From Actinobacillus genomosp. 1 (lineage in GTDB: Bacteria > Pseudomonadota > Gammaproteobacteria > Enterobacterales > Pasteurellaceae), in the NCBI RefSeq assembly GCF_029774175.1, contig NZ_CP103834.1, positions 2,163,001-2,227,000 on the forward strand: a stretch of 64,000 nucleotides of DNA. Direction: 5' to 3'. The notes under the pieces were generated by a model. That model had not been told where the DNA came from, made no database searches, and saw only the letters and a program-made list of their open reading frames with translations. Each line of letters opens with the position of its first letter. The first letter of the stretch is position 1. Below are positions 49,988 to 57,944 of this stretch, in pieces. A program made the translations under genes and the position numbers.

Positions 49988-51625
49988 GTGAATTTAACCC
50001 CATTAGCGTGGCAATCTTTAACGATTCGGCATCAATTTTCCGAAGAATTTGATGCGGTACGTTTCTTTGATTTTCAACCCAATGCAAAGCAAGCAATCGA
50101 TCTGTTTAAACGAGGACAGTTCGGTTCGCTACTTGTGTTAAAAACAGAAACCTTCCCCGAATTTATTAATGAAATCGAGCAATATTTAACCCAAGACGCT
50201 CACACCAAAGTGATTACAAAAACCGAATTTAATAAAAATAATTTATTCGGTTACAGTATCTATTTGGAGAAAGAAAATAAAGTCGAAACGATTCAAGGGG
50301 CGATTCAAGATGCCGATCAGCAAATATTAATGCTGAATATCAACGCATTATTATTGGACATTACCCAATGGGATAAATTAAAACAGGCATTATTATTCGG
50401 TTATTATGATCAACATTCGGCTAATCATATTCCTTATTTATTACCGAAGATTAAAACGCAATTTAAGTTAGTGTTAATCGGCAGTCGAGAAGATATTTCT
50501 TTATTGGCGGAATATGACGACAGTTTATATCAGTTCGGGCAATATGCCGAAATTGAATCCTATTTAAGTTTAGATGAAGAAAGCATCGAACTGTGGGGCG
50601 ATTATGTTCAGAGTACGGCGCAAAGTTTAATCGGTAGAACTTTTTCCGATACCGCATTAAGCCAGTTTTTGCAAGCCTATGTTCGTGAAAGTGAGAGTCA
50701 GGAACTGGTTTCGATTTCGCCGACGTTATTAAAAAAACATTTATTAGGACTTGCAAATTTTTATCCGAATACAACCGCTTTTAATCAAGTTCAACAATAT
50801 TTTAATTATTTGGAACAGCAATCTTCCGTATTAAATAAATATACCACGCAAGATATTTTGACCAATCAGTTATATATTGAAACCGATGATGAAGAAATCG
50901 GGCAAATAAACGGTTTATCGGTGATTGAATTTGAAGGCGTACCGCATTCTTTCGGAGAACCGTTACGAATTAGTTGTAATGTGCAATACGGTGACGGCGA
51001 GATTACCGATATTGAACGAAAAGTGGAATTAGGCGGTAACATTCATTCCAAAGGGATTATTATTGCGCAATCCTGTTTAGCCAATTTATTGGAATTTCCG
51101 ACCCAATTACCGTTTTCCGCTTCGCTTGCATTCGAGCAATCTTACGGCGAGGTGGACGGCGATAGTTCATCACTCGCAATTTTCTGTGTATTAATCAGTG
51201 CATTGGCTAAATTACCGTTGCCACAGTCGATTGCGGTCACCGGTTCTATCGATCAATTCGGTAATGTATTAAGTGTCGGTGGTGTGAATCAGAAGATCGA
51301 AGGTTTCTTCGATATTTGTGATGCCAGAGAATTAAATGGCAAACAAGGAGTGATCATTCCTGTGACTTGTCTTTCGCACTTAAGTTTAAAAGCGGAAGTA
51401 ATTGAAGCGGTTAAAGCAAAACAGTTCAATATTTGGGCGGTCGGTAATGTATTTGAAGCCATTCAAATTTTGTTAAATCGGCATTTTTATGATGAAGACA
51501 AACCGCAAAATAGTGAGAAAAAAGCGATCTTTAGCCTTATCCACCAACAGATTGAACAAGAACAAGCACGAGAGGATAGCGGTTCGATTTTCAGTAGAAT
51601 TTACCAATTTTTGCGCCGTCACTGA
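49988..51625 (+). CDS. lonH: Lon-family protease LonH (YcbZ)
   Basis: Lon-like serine-lysine protease of 545 residues, as in E. coli YcbZ (586). The N-terminal half is a degenerate AAA+-like region with no clear Walker A. The C-terminal proteolytic domain has the catalytic Ser in GEVDGDSSSLAIFCVL (near residue 398) and the Lys in SVGGVNQKIEGFFD (near 438). Start is GTG 49988, preceded by GAGG. The gene sits between matP (divergent) and fabA. Substrates are not known. Confidence 0.9.
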   Translation: MNLTPLAWQSLTIRHQFSEEFDAVRFFDFQPNAKQAIDLFKRGQFGSLLVLKTETFPEFINEIEQYLTQDAHTKVITKTEFNKNNLFGYSIYLEKENKVETIQGAIQDADQQILMLNINALLLDITQWDKLKQALLFGYYDQHSANHIPYLLPKIKTQFKLVLIGSREDISLLAEYDDSLYQFGQYAEIESYLSLDEESIELWGDYVQSTAQSLIGRTFSDTALSQFLQAYVRESESQELVSISPTLLKKHLLGLANFYPNTTAFNQVQQYFNYLEQQSSVLNKYTTQDILTNQLYIETDDEEIGQINGLSVIEFEGVPHSFGEPLRISCNVQYGDGEITDIERKVELGGNIHSKGIIIAQSCLANLLEFPTQLPFSASLAFEQSYGEVDGDSSSLAIFCVLISALAKLPLPQSIAVTGSIDQFGNVLSVGGVNQKIEGFFDICDARELNGKQGVIIPVTCLSHLSLKAEVIEAVKAKQFNIWAVGNVFEAIQILLNRHFYDEDKPQNSEKKAIFSLIHQQIEQEQAREDSGSIFSRIYQFLRRH

Positions 51626-51688
51626 TCCGATAACCTCAGCTAACACTTGTTCGCTGATTTAAAATCCTGTACTATCGCTTCAAATCGG

Positions 51689-51717
51689 AAGCCCTGATAG
51701 TACGGGCTTTTTTTGTT
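51689..51717 (+). terminator. Terminator after lonH
   Basis: AAGCCC (51689-51695) and GGGCTT pair around TGATAGTAC, followed by TTTTTTT. It leaves fabA with its own leader about 20 bases later. Confidence 0.75.
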
Positions 51718-51736
51718 GGTCTATAGGAATAAAAAA

Positions 51737-52267
51737 ATGAACACGTGTACACCTAATATTAAATCTAGCTATACTTACGAAGATTTGTTAGCTTCAGGTC
51801 GTGGTGAACTTTTCGGCAAAGAAGGGCCGCAATTACCGGCACCGACCATGTTAATGATGGATCGCATTAATTTAATGACCGAAAACGGCGGCTTATTTGA
51901 TAAAGGTTATATTGAAGCGGAATTGGATATTCATCCGGATTTACCGTTTTTCGGTTGCCATTTTATCGGTGATCCGGTTATGCCGGGTTGTTTAGGTTTG
52001 GATGCAATGTGGCAATTAGTCGGGTTCTTCCTTGGTTGGGTCGGCGGAAAAGGTAAAGGTCGTGCATTAGGTGTAGGCGAGGTGAAATTTACCGGTCAAA
52101 TTCTACCGACAGCTAAAAAAGTGACTTACCGTATTCATATGAAACGAGTAATTAATCGTAAGCTGGTTATGGGTATGGCGGACGGTGAAGTGGAAGTGGA
52201 CGGTCGAGTAATTTATACCGCAACCGATTTAAAAGTCGGCTTATTCCAAGATACTTCCGCTTTCTAA
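51737..52267 (+). CDS. fabA: 3-hydroxydecanoyl-ACP dehydratase/isomerase
   Basis: Makes the cis double bond of unsaturated fatty acids. It is 176 residues from ATG 51737, which has AGGAAT upstream; an upstream ATG at 51713 sits in the terminator and is unlikely. The active-site His is in FFGCHFIGDPVMPGCLGLDAMWQL (near residue 75), with the Asp in the same stretch. The C-terminus DLKVGLFQDTSAF is identical to that of E. coli FabA. Confidence 0.96.
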   Translation: MNTCTPNIKSSYTYEDLLASGRGELFGKEGPQLPAPTMLMMDRINLMTENGGLFDKGYIEAELDIHPDLPFFGCHFIGDPVMPGCLGLDAMWQLVGFFLGWVGGKGKGRALGVGEVKFTGQILPTAKKVTYRIHMKRVINRKLVMGMADGEVEVDGRVIYTATDLKVGLFQDTSAF

Positions 52268-52287
52268 TTTTGCGATCAGGATCGAAT
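52268..52287 (+). promoter_or_regulatory. CRP-S competence site before comN
   Basis: TTTTGCGATCAGGATCGAAT contains TGCGA-N6-TCGAA, one base off the CRP-S core. Its centre is 77 bases before the comN ATG. In Haemophilus influenzae the comNOPQ promoter is a known CRP-S site that needs Sxy (TfoX). Confidence 0.82.
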
Positions 52288-52323
52288 AATTCACAATAAC
52301 GAATTTTATTTATGACGCTTATC

Positions 52324-52355
52324 TAATAGTATTCTTCTTCGGGAGAATACTATTA
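52324..52355 (+). promoter_or_regulatory. 12-bp palindrome over the comN start
   Basis: TAATAGTATTCT (52324-52335) is perfectly complementary to AGAATACTATTA (52344-52355), with an 8-base loop TCTTCGGG. The right arm runs into the A of the ATG, and the Shine-Dalgarno GGGAG straddles loop and arm. It could fold in the mRNA and hide the start, or be an operator over the -10 region. Confidence 0.6.
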
Positions 52356-52885
52356 TGTTTTTTAAAGCCTTTACGCTTATCGAAAGTTTAATCACGCTAT
52401 CTATTCTCATCATTTCGTTTTATCTTATTTCACCGGTCATTTTTCAATTACAAGACAATATCGCCTTAAATAATGAAATTGAAAATATCCAATCTTTTAT
52501 TTACCAAATTCAAGCTAAAGCCCGTTATCAAAAACAGAGTTATACGCTGACCGCTTCCCAAAACCTACAAACTAACAATTGGTGTTTGATTGCAATACAA
52601 AAACAAACCGGTTCAAGCCAAGAAATCGTTTGTGATTGTTTGAATTTGCAACAATGTCGTTTAACTCGGCATTTTCTGCTTTATCGCAATACACACCAAC
52701 ATATCGTACTTAAGAATAAAAGTTTATATCCGAAGTCGTTGATAAATATTGACGGAACGGCGGGGCGTTTAGAGTCGAAATGTTTGGCATTAAGCCTAAA
52801 CCAAGCAAGTAAAATTTTACAATTTGACCAATGGGGACGAATTTATGTCATACCGAAAGACAAGCGTAGCCGTTGTAAATCTTAA
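52355..52885 (+). CDS. comN: Competence pseudopilin ComN
   Basis: Prepilin-like protein of the DNA-uptake machinery, 176 residues. It has a very short leader, then FTLIESLITLSILIISFYLISPVIF with Glu at +5, typical for cleavage by prepilin peptidase PilD. The rest is a polar domain with several Cys. It is first of comN-comO-comP-comQ, ahead of recC, the arrangement known in H. influenzae. Expression in competence-inducing conditions is inferred from the CRP-S site. Confidence 0.85.
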   Translation: MFFKAFTLIESLITLSILIISFYLISPVIFQLQDNIALNNEIENIQSFIYQIQAKARYQKQSYTLTASQNLQTNNWCLIAIQKQTGSSQEIVCDCLNLQQCRLTRHFLLYRNTHQHIVLKNKSLYPKSLINIDGTAGRLESKCLALSLNQASKILQFDQWGRIYVIPKDKRSRCKS

Positions 52886-53543
52886 ATTTAAAGCAATAAC
52901 GATGATTGAAATGTTGGTGGCTTTATTACTATCTGTCGGATTGTTATGGGCGATATCTAACTTATATGCGCAATTCTACCAAAATAAAGTCAAACAAAAT
53001 GAATTGCTGATGCTACAGAAAGAAAGCCATCAACTCTTAACTTATTTACAACAGCATATTCAGCACTTGGGCTATCAAGGATATGCTCGACAGCAAACCA
53101 ATTTCCATTTATTTGAGAGAGATAATAAACGTTATGCAATCGATCTCAACGGGCAATGTTTTATCTTTTTTTATGATTTAAATCACGACGGCTGCTTAGG
53201 AAAGCGCGCAACAAAATATGCTCATTGTTTTAATCGATACACTAACCAAACAAAAGATCTGGCAAAGGAAGTGTTCGGTATTAAGCTGGAAAATAGATCG
53301 CTTTATATTTACGACAAAAATAATTTGGATCATTGTTCTTACCCAGAATGCGGGCAATTATTAAACGCTTGTCGTGAGAAATGGCGAAGATTGGCTTCCG
53401 AAGACGATTATTCGGTTGAACGGTTGCATTTTGAATGGTTGGTGGAACGGAAATTATTGCATATTGATTTAAAACTGCGTGCGAAAAAACAAAAGTCGCT
53501 AAGTTATGAAGTAAGCGGTTTGGTTTATATTTTAAATCATTAA
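52845..53543 (+). CDS. comO: Competence pseudopilin ComO
   Basis: Second minor pseudopilin, 232 residues from ATG 52845 (GGGGACG upstream; the longer frame from 52824 has no site). The N-terminus has a basic leader and ITMIEMLVALLLSVGLLWAIS with Glu at +5. The start overlaps the last 41 bases of comN, so the two are translationally coupled. The Cys-rich C-terminal half (QCFIFF, HDGCLG, CSYPECG, LNACREK) suggests disulfides, made by DsbA. Confidence 0.82.
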   Translation: MSYRKTSVAVVNLKFKAITMIEMLVALLLSVGLLWAISNLYAQFYQNKVKQNELLMLQKESHQLLTYLQQHIQHLGYQGYARQQTNFHLFERDNKRYAIDLNGQCFIFFYDLNHDGCLGKRATKYAHCFNRYTNQTKDLAKEVFGIKLENRSLYIYDKNNLDHCSYPECGQLLNACREKWRRLASEDDYSVERLHFEWLVERKLLHIDLKLRAKKQKSLSYEVSGLVYILNH

Positions 53544-53552
53544 GAAGGTAAA

Positions 53553-54209
53553 ATGCGCTACTATCAATTTAAAGCGACGATTCTATTCGTCGGATTAATT
53601 TCTCTTTCAAGTATTTTGACGCTGATCTTTTTATCCAGAGAAAAGTTTATTAGTTACGAACATCATTCCATTCATGATTATCAGCAATATTTAACCGATA
53701 AAATTGCTTTGATTAACCATACTACGTTATCTTCGGAACAGCAGTGTCAGAAAGTAAAGCATAGTGAAATTCATATCGCATTACCGTATTCCGTTTATCA
53801 ATTCTATTGCGAGAAATTACCTTTTTTTATCGGTCAACCGCCGAGTAAAAAAACAGTCATTTTTGAACGGATTTCCGATTATTTAAGGTTGGATGAAACT
53901 ATACCTATTATGCAAGTAAAGGCGTTAGCCGACCTTCCACCGACTAGCCTAGCCGAACCGAAAATTGTGATTTTATTACAAGATATTGATGAGAAATTAC
54001 CTCGGGATTTCTACGGTATTTTGATTACACAGCATCGTTTTAATTTAAAAAACGGCGCAAAAATGTATGGCGTACTTTATACCTCACAGGAGGAGAATAA
54101 AAATAACAGATACATTACGTATCGTCGCGAAGTGGTTAAGTATTTTGACGAACAATATTCGGCTTGGCATTTTTTGCCGTATTCAAGGAATTTATTAAAT
54201 GCAAAATAA
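53553..54209 (+). CDS. comP: Competence protein ComP
   Basis: A 218-residue protein with one N-terminal hydrophobic helix (about residues 8-27, LFVGLISLSSILTLIFL). It lacks the +5 Glu, which fits a minor or PilX/PulK-like member. AAGAAGGTAAA precedes the ATG. It sits between comO and comQ, its end overlapping comQ by 11 bases. It is needed for transformation in H. influenzae as part of comNOPQ, by synteny. Confidence 0.78.
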   Translation: MRYYQFKATILFVGLISLSSILTLIFLSREKFISYEHHSIHDYQQYLTDKIALINHTTLSSEQQCQKVKHSEIHIALPYSVYQFYCEKLPFFIGQPPSKKTVIFERISDYLRLDETIPIMQVKALADLPPTSLAEPKIVILLQDIDEKLPRDFYGILITQHRFNLKNGAKMYGVLYTSQEENKNNRYITYRREVVKYFDEQYSAWHFLPYSRNLLNAK

Positions 54210-54495
54210 GTTATATACGGCGGAAACCTTATTCAGCGTATTAATCGGTTTGGCGTTATTTATGCTGATTTGGTTTAGTTTCTCCGATTGGCAGCAACGA
54301 CAGATTGAACGTATTAATGCGAACTATCAACGTCTGCAAGCCTTACAGATTATAGACAATCAGATTACACTGAAATTAGCCGGCAAACCTTGTGAGAAGC
54401 AAGTAATACAAAATGGTATGACTTTTCGTGTCGAATGCGGGACGGGCAAAATTCAAGTTAATTTTCCGCTTGGGCAAGCGGTTATTTTTGAATGA
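54199..54495 (+). CDS. comQ: Competence pseudopilin-like ComQ
   Basis: A 98-residue protein with an N-terminal hydrophobic helix (ETLFSVLIGLALFMLIWFSF, about residues 9-28), a charged coil, and two later Cys residues (KPCEKQV, RVECGTG). It starts inside comP and ends 104 bases before recC. An uptake-signal core follows. Its identification rests mainly on position within comNOPQ. Confidence 0.75.
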   Translation: MQNKLYTAETLFSVLIGLALFMLIWFSFSDWQQRQIERINANYQRLQALQIIDNQITLKLAGKPCEKQVIQNGMTFRVECGTGKIQVNFPLGQAVIFE

Positions 54496-54599
54496 AATGT
54501 TGCAAAAATGAGGAAAAAACGACCGCTTACCGGTAAAGGAAAGAGATTGAATCCGTTAGGTTTTTAGAGGACAATCGTTGCGTTATACAAGGAGTTTCT

Positions 54600-57500
54600 A
54601 TGTTCACGGTCTTTTTCTCGCAAAAACTTTCATCTTTAGCCGCTTTACTTATCCGTTTACAACAAAATGATCCTAATCCTAACCCGTTTGAGCCCGAAAC
54701 CGTCCTGGTGCAAAGCGTCGGTATGGCGCAGTGGTTGCAAATGCAAATAGCTGATCAAGCCGGTGTCGCCGCTCATTATCAATTTCCGTTTCCAACCAGT
54801 TTTTTATGGCAACAATATCGCGTGTTGTTTCCCGAATTGCCGAAAGAGAATATTTTTGAAAGAGAAAGCGTAACTTGGCGTTTAATGCGCTTGATCCCTA
54901 ATTATTTAGGACAGGCGGAGTTTGAATCGCTTAATCTCTATCTGAATAAAGACGCCCGTCAGTATCAATTAAAATTGTATCAATTAGCCGGCAAAATTGC
55001 CGATCTTTTTGACCAATATTTGGTTTATCGTCCGCATTGGTTAGTGCATTGGGAGAGTCATCAGATTGAAGCGGTATTAAATGAAATTTTGGCTGCCATC
55101 GTTTTTAACGAGAAAAATGAACAAGATATTTTAGCCAACTTGCGTTGGCAAGCGGCGCTATGGAACGCATTGATTGAAGATATTAAGGCGGATAGCGATG
55201 AAAAAGTTTTTATGACTTCCCATCGTGCTTATTTGCAACAACAGTATTTCGATAAACTGGATAATTTAACCGAGTCAGAACAAGCAAAATTACCGAAGCG
55301 TATCTTTGTCTTCGGTATTTCTTCATTACCGGCGACACAGTTGGCGGTATTGAAAAAACTTAGCGAACATTGTGATATTTACCTATTCTTTTTAGATCCG
55401 AGTCGAGAATATTGGGCGGATAGTGTTGAAGATAAAACGCTCGAAAAACTTGCCCTTAAGCAGCAACTTTCACCGCAGGATCTTGAGGCGTTGTTAGCCG
55501 AACAAGGTAATCAATTACTCACGATGTGGGGTAAGCAGGGACGTGAATTTCTCGCACAATTAGTCGAGCAAGAACCGGATAATACGATAGAAGTGTTTGA
55601 TGAATACGAGGGTGATTCGAATCTAATTAAGCTAAAAAACGCCATTTTAAATTTTAATAATGAGCAACAATTCGTACTTGCAAACGAGGATAAATCAATT
55701 CAAATTCACGCCTGTCACAGTGTAATGCGAGAAGTTGAGGTGCTACATAATCAATTACTACAAATGTTTGAGCGGAACCCGACCCTTACGCCTAAAGATA
55801 TTATCGTGATGTCGGCGGATATTGATAAATATGCGCCTTATATTAATGCGGTGTTTGCTCGCTATGAAAAAGGCGATAAACGTTATATCCCCTTTACCCT
55901 TTCCGACCAAAAAGTGACCGTAGTTGATCCGATTATTGCCGGTTTTTTAACGCTTTTGAATTTAAAAGAAAGCAATTTTAATGCGGAATCGTTACTGGAT
56001 CTCTTAGACGTGAATGCGCTTCGAACACGTTTTAACTTACAAGAACAGGATCTGCAAACGTTACGCCATTGGATTAATCGGGTCGGGATTCGTTTCGGAC
56101 TGAATATCCAACAAGACGAGTGGCAAAATCATAATGCGTGGGAAAACGGTTTAACTCGCTTATTGCTTGGTACCAGTTTAAGAGAAGAGTCGGGTATTTG
56201 GCAGGACAGTATTGCATTTAACGAGAGCTACGGCTTGTCGGCGACATTAGTCGGCTTTTTAGCGAAATTTATCGAAAATTTGACCGCTTGGCATGAGTTT
56301 ATACAGCAAGATCATACGATTACCGACTGGAAAATTCGCATTCAACAGTTGATTAGTGAGTTTTACCAAGAATCGCCTGAAAGTTTGGATGCAATGCTAT
56401 TGTTAAATACTACGCTAGATGAGGTCGTAAATAAAGTCGAGCAGGCGCATTTTAGCGAAAGTATCGGGATTGAGATTATTCGTTTATTGCTTGAAGACAA
56501 ACTTAATCAGCAACAAAACAGTCTGCATTTTTTAGCCGGTAAGGTGAATTTCTGTACCTTATTACCAATGCGCGCCATTCCGTTTAAAGTGGTTTGTTTA
56601 CTTGGTATGAATGAGGCGGATTTTCCACGCCAACATTCGGTCAATAGTTTTGATTTAATGCAATACGCCCCGAAACGAGGCGACCGAGCTAGACGAGATG
56701 ACGATCGCTATTTGTTTTTAGAAGCGTTGTTGTCGGCACAAGAGATTTTTTATCTTAGCTATATCGGGCAATCGGTAACGGACAATAAACAGCGATTACC
56801 GTCCGTATTGGTTTCACAACTCTTAGATTATCTGGCGGAACATTTAACCGAGCAGGCTCGTTTAGAGGTTAGCGAAAAGGAACGGTTTTCCGAGCAATTA
56901 TTTTTACAAAAAATGTTAGTAAAACAACTGCTTACCGTCTTTAGTCCTAAGAACTTTACGCCGGAATACGGTTCTTATGATAAAGAGTGGCTCTTGGAGC
57001 AACAGCATACGCCGTTAGCGGATTTTCTCAGTGATACGTTTAATTTAAAAGGCGAAGTGCCGACGGAAATTAATCTTGAAGATTTAATTGCATTTGTGAG
57101 TAATCCGATTAAGTACTTCTTTAATCATCAGTTAGGCGTTTATTTCCGTCACGATGAAGAAAGTATCGAAGAGAGCGAGAAATTCTCGCTTAATAATTTG
57201 GATGAGTATCAACTGCGTGATCATTTAGTGATATTGGAACCGGAAGAACGAGAGGCATTTTTTAAGCAAGAGCAATTAAAAGGTAATTTGCCGATTTCTA
57301 ATTTTGCTAAAGTTTCTCAACAAGCGTTGGAAGATTCGATCAATGAATTACGAGAGCTTATTAAGCCTTATTTAGGTGAAAGCGAAATCGTAGAAATCGA
57401 ACAATTATTCGAAGTGAATCAGTTGAAAATTCGTTTATTCGGTAATATCCAAAATAAATTTGCCAATGAAATTGTGTTTTGGAAAGTAAGTAGCTTAAAA

Positions 57501-57944
57501 GATAAGGATTATATCCGTTTATGGATTTTTTATTTAGCCATTAAAGCTCAAGACTTGAATATAGATCTGAAGGCAATTACACGGAATAAAGACGGAGCGG
57601 AAATCTTCCAATTTAATCCAATTAGTGCGGAGCAAGCTCGTTCGCAATTACATACTTATGTAGTCGCTTATTTAGCCGCTTTTAGAAAATTAACCTTCGG
57701 AATTTGGGAAGGTTTGGATAATTATTTTGAAAAGCAGCCTGAGGAACAAACCGATGAAGAATATTGTCAGCAACAATTATCCGCATTAATGAATCAGACG
57801 TATTTTGAGGGGAGATACTTGAAACGTATATTACAACAAAGTTCACAATTGGATTATGCCGAAATTCATACTACAACCTTGGAATGGTTTGAATTAATGC
57901 AACAAAGTAAACCGACAAAAACCAAAATTAAGGAGAAGAAATGA
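54600..57944 (+). CDS. recC: Exodeoxyribonuclease V gamma subunit
   Basis: Chi-recognition subunit of RecBCD, needed for double-strand-break repair. It is 1114 residues, the expected size. Recognisable regions are the N-terminal FPFPTSFLWQQYRVLFPELP, the inactive helicase-like stretch with IQIHACHSVMREVEVLHNQL, and ARRDDDRYLFLEALLSA. AAGGAGTTTCT precedes the ATG. It overlaps ptrA by 4 bases. recB and recD are not downstream, unlike in E. coli. Confidence 0.94.
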   Translation: MFTVFFSQKLSSLAALLIRLQQNDPNPNPFEPETVLVQSVGMAQWLQMQIADQAGVAAHYQFPFPTSFLWQQYRVLFPELPKENIFERESVTWRLMRLIPNYLGQAEFESLNLYLNKDARQYQLKLYQLAGKIADLFDQYLVYRPHWLVHWESHQIEAVLNEILAAIVFNEKNEQDILANLRWQAALWNALIEDIKADSDEKVFMTSHRAYLQQQYFDKLDNLTESEQAKLPKRIFVFGISSLPATQLAVLKKLSEHCDIYLFFLDPSREYWADSVEDKTLEKLALKQQLSPQDLEALLAEQGNQLLTMWGKQGREFLAQLVEQEPDNTIEVFDEYEGDSNLIKLKNAILNFNNEQQFVLANEDKSIQIHACHSVMREVEVLHNQLLQMFERNPTLTPKDIIVMSADIDKYAPYINAVFARYEKGDKRYIPFTLSDQKVTVVDPIIAGFLTLLNLKESNFNAESLLDLLDVNALRTRFNLQEQDLQTLRHWINRVGIRFGLNIQQDEWQNHNAWENGLTRLLLGTSLREESGIWQDSIAFNESYGLSATLVGFLAKFIENLTAWHEFIQQDHTITDWKIRIQQLISEFYQESPESLDAMLLLNTTLDEVVNKVEQAHFSESIGIEIIRLLLEDKLNQQQNSLHFLAGKVNFCTLLPMRAIPFKVVCLLGMNEADFPRQHSVNSFDLMQYAPKRGDRARRDDDRYLFLEALLSAQEIFYLSYIGQSVTDNKQRLPSVLVSQLLDYLAEHLTEQARLEVSEKERFSEQLFLQKMLVKQLLTVFSPKNFTPEYGSYDKEWLLEQQHTPLADFLSDTFNLKGEVPTEINLEDLIAFVSNPIKYFFNHQLGVYFRHDEESIEESEKFSLNNLDEYQLRDHLVILEPEEREAFFKQEQLKGNLPISNFAKVSQQALEDSINELRELIKPYLGESEIVEIEQLFEVNQLKIRLFGNIQNKFANEIVFWKVSSLKDKDYIRLWIFYLAIKAQDLNIDLKAITRNKDGAEIFQFNPISAEQARSQLHTYVVAYLAAFRKLTFGIWEGLDNYFEKQPEEQTDEEYCQQQLSALMNQTYFEGRYLKRILQQSSQLDYAEIHTTTLEWFELMQQSKPTKTKIKEKK

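Noticed and set aside
51713..51736. Upstream ATG for fabA
   Set aside because: It lies in the T-run of the lonH terminator and has no ribosome-binding site.
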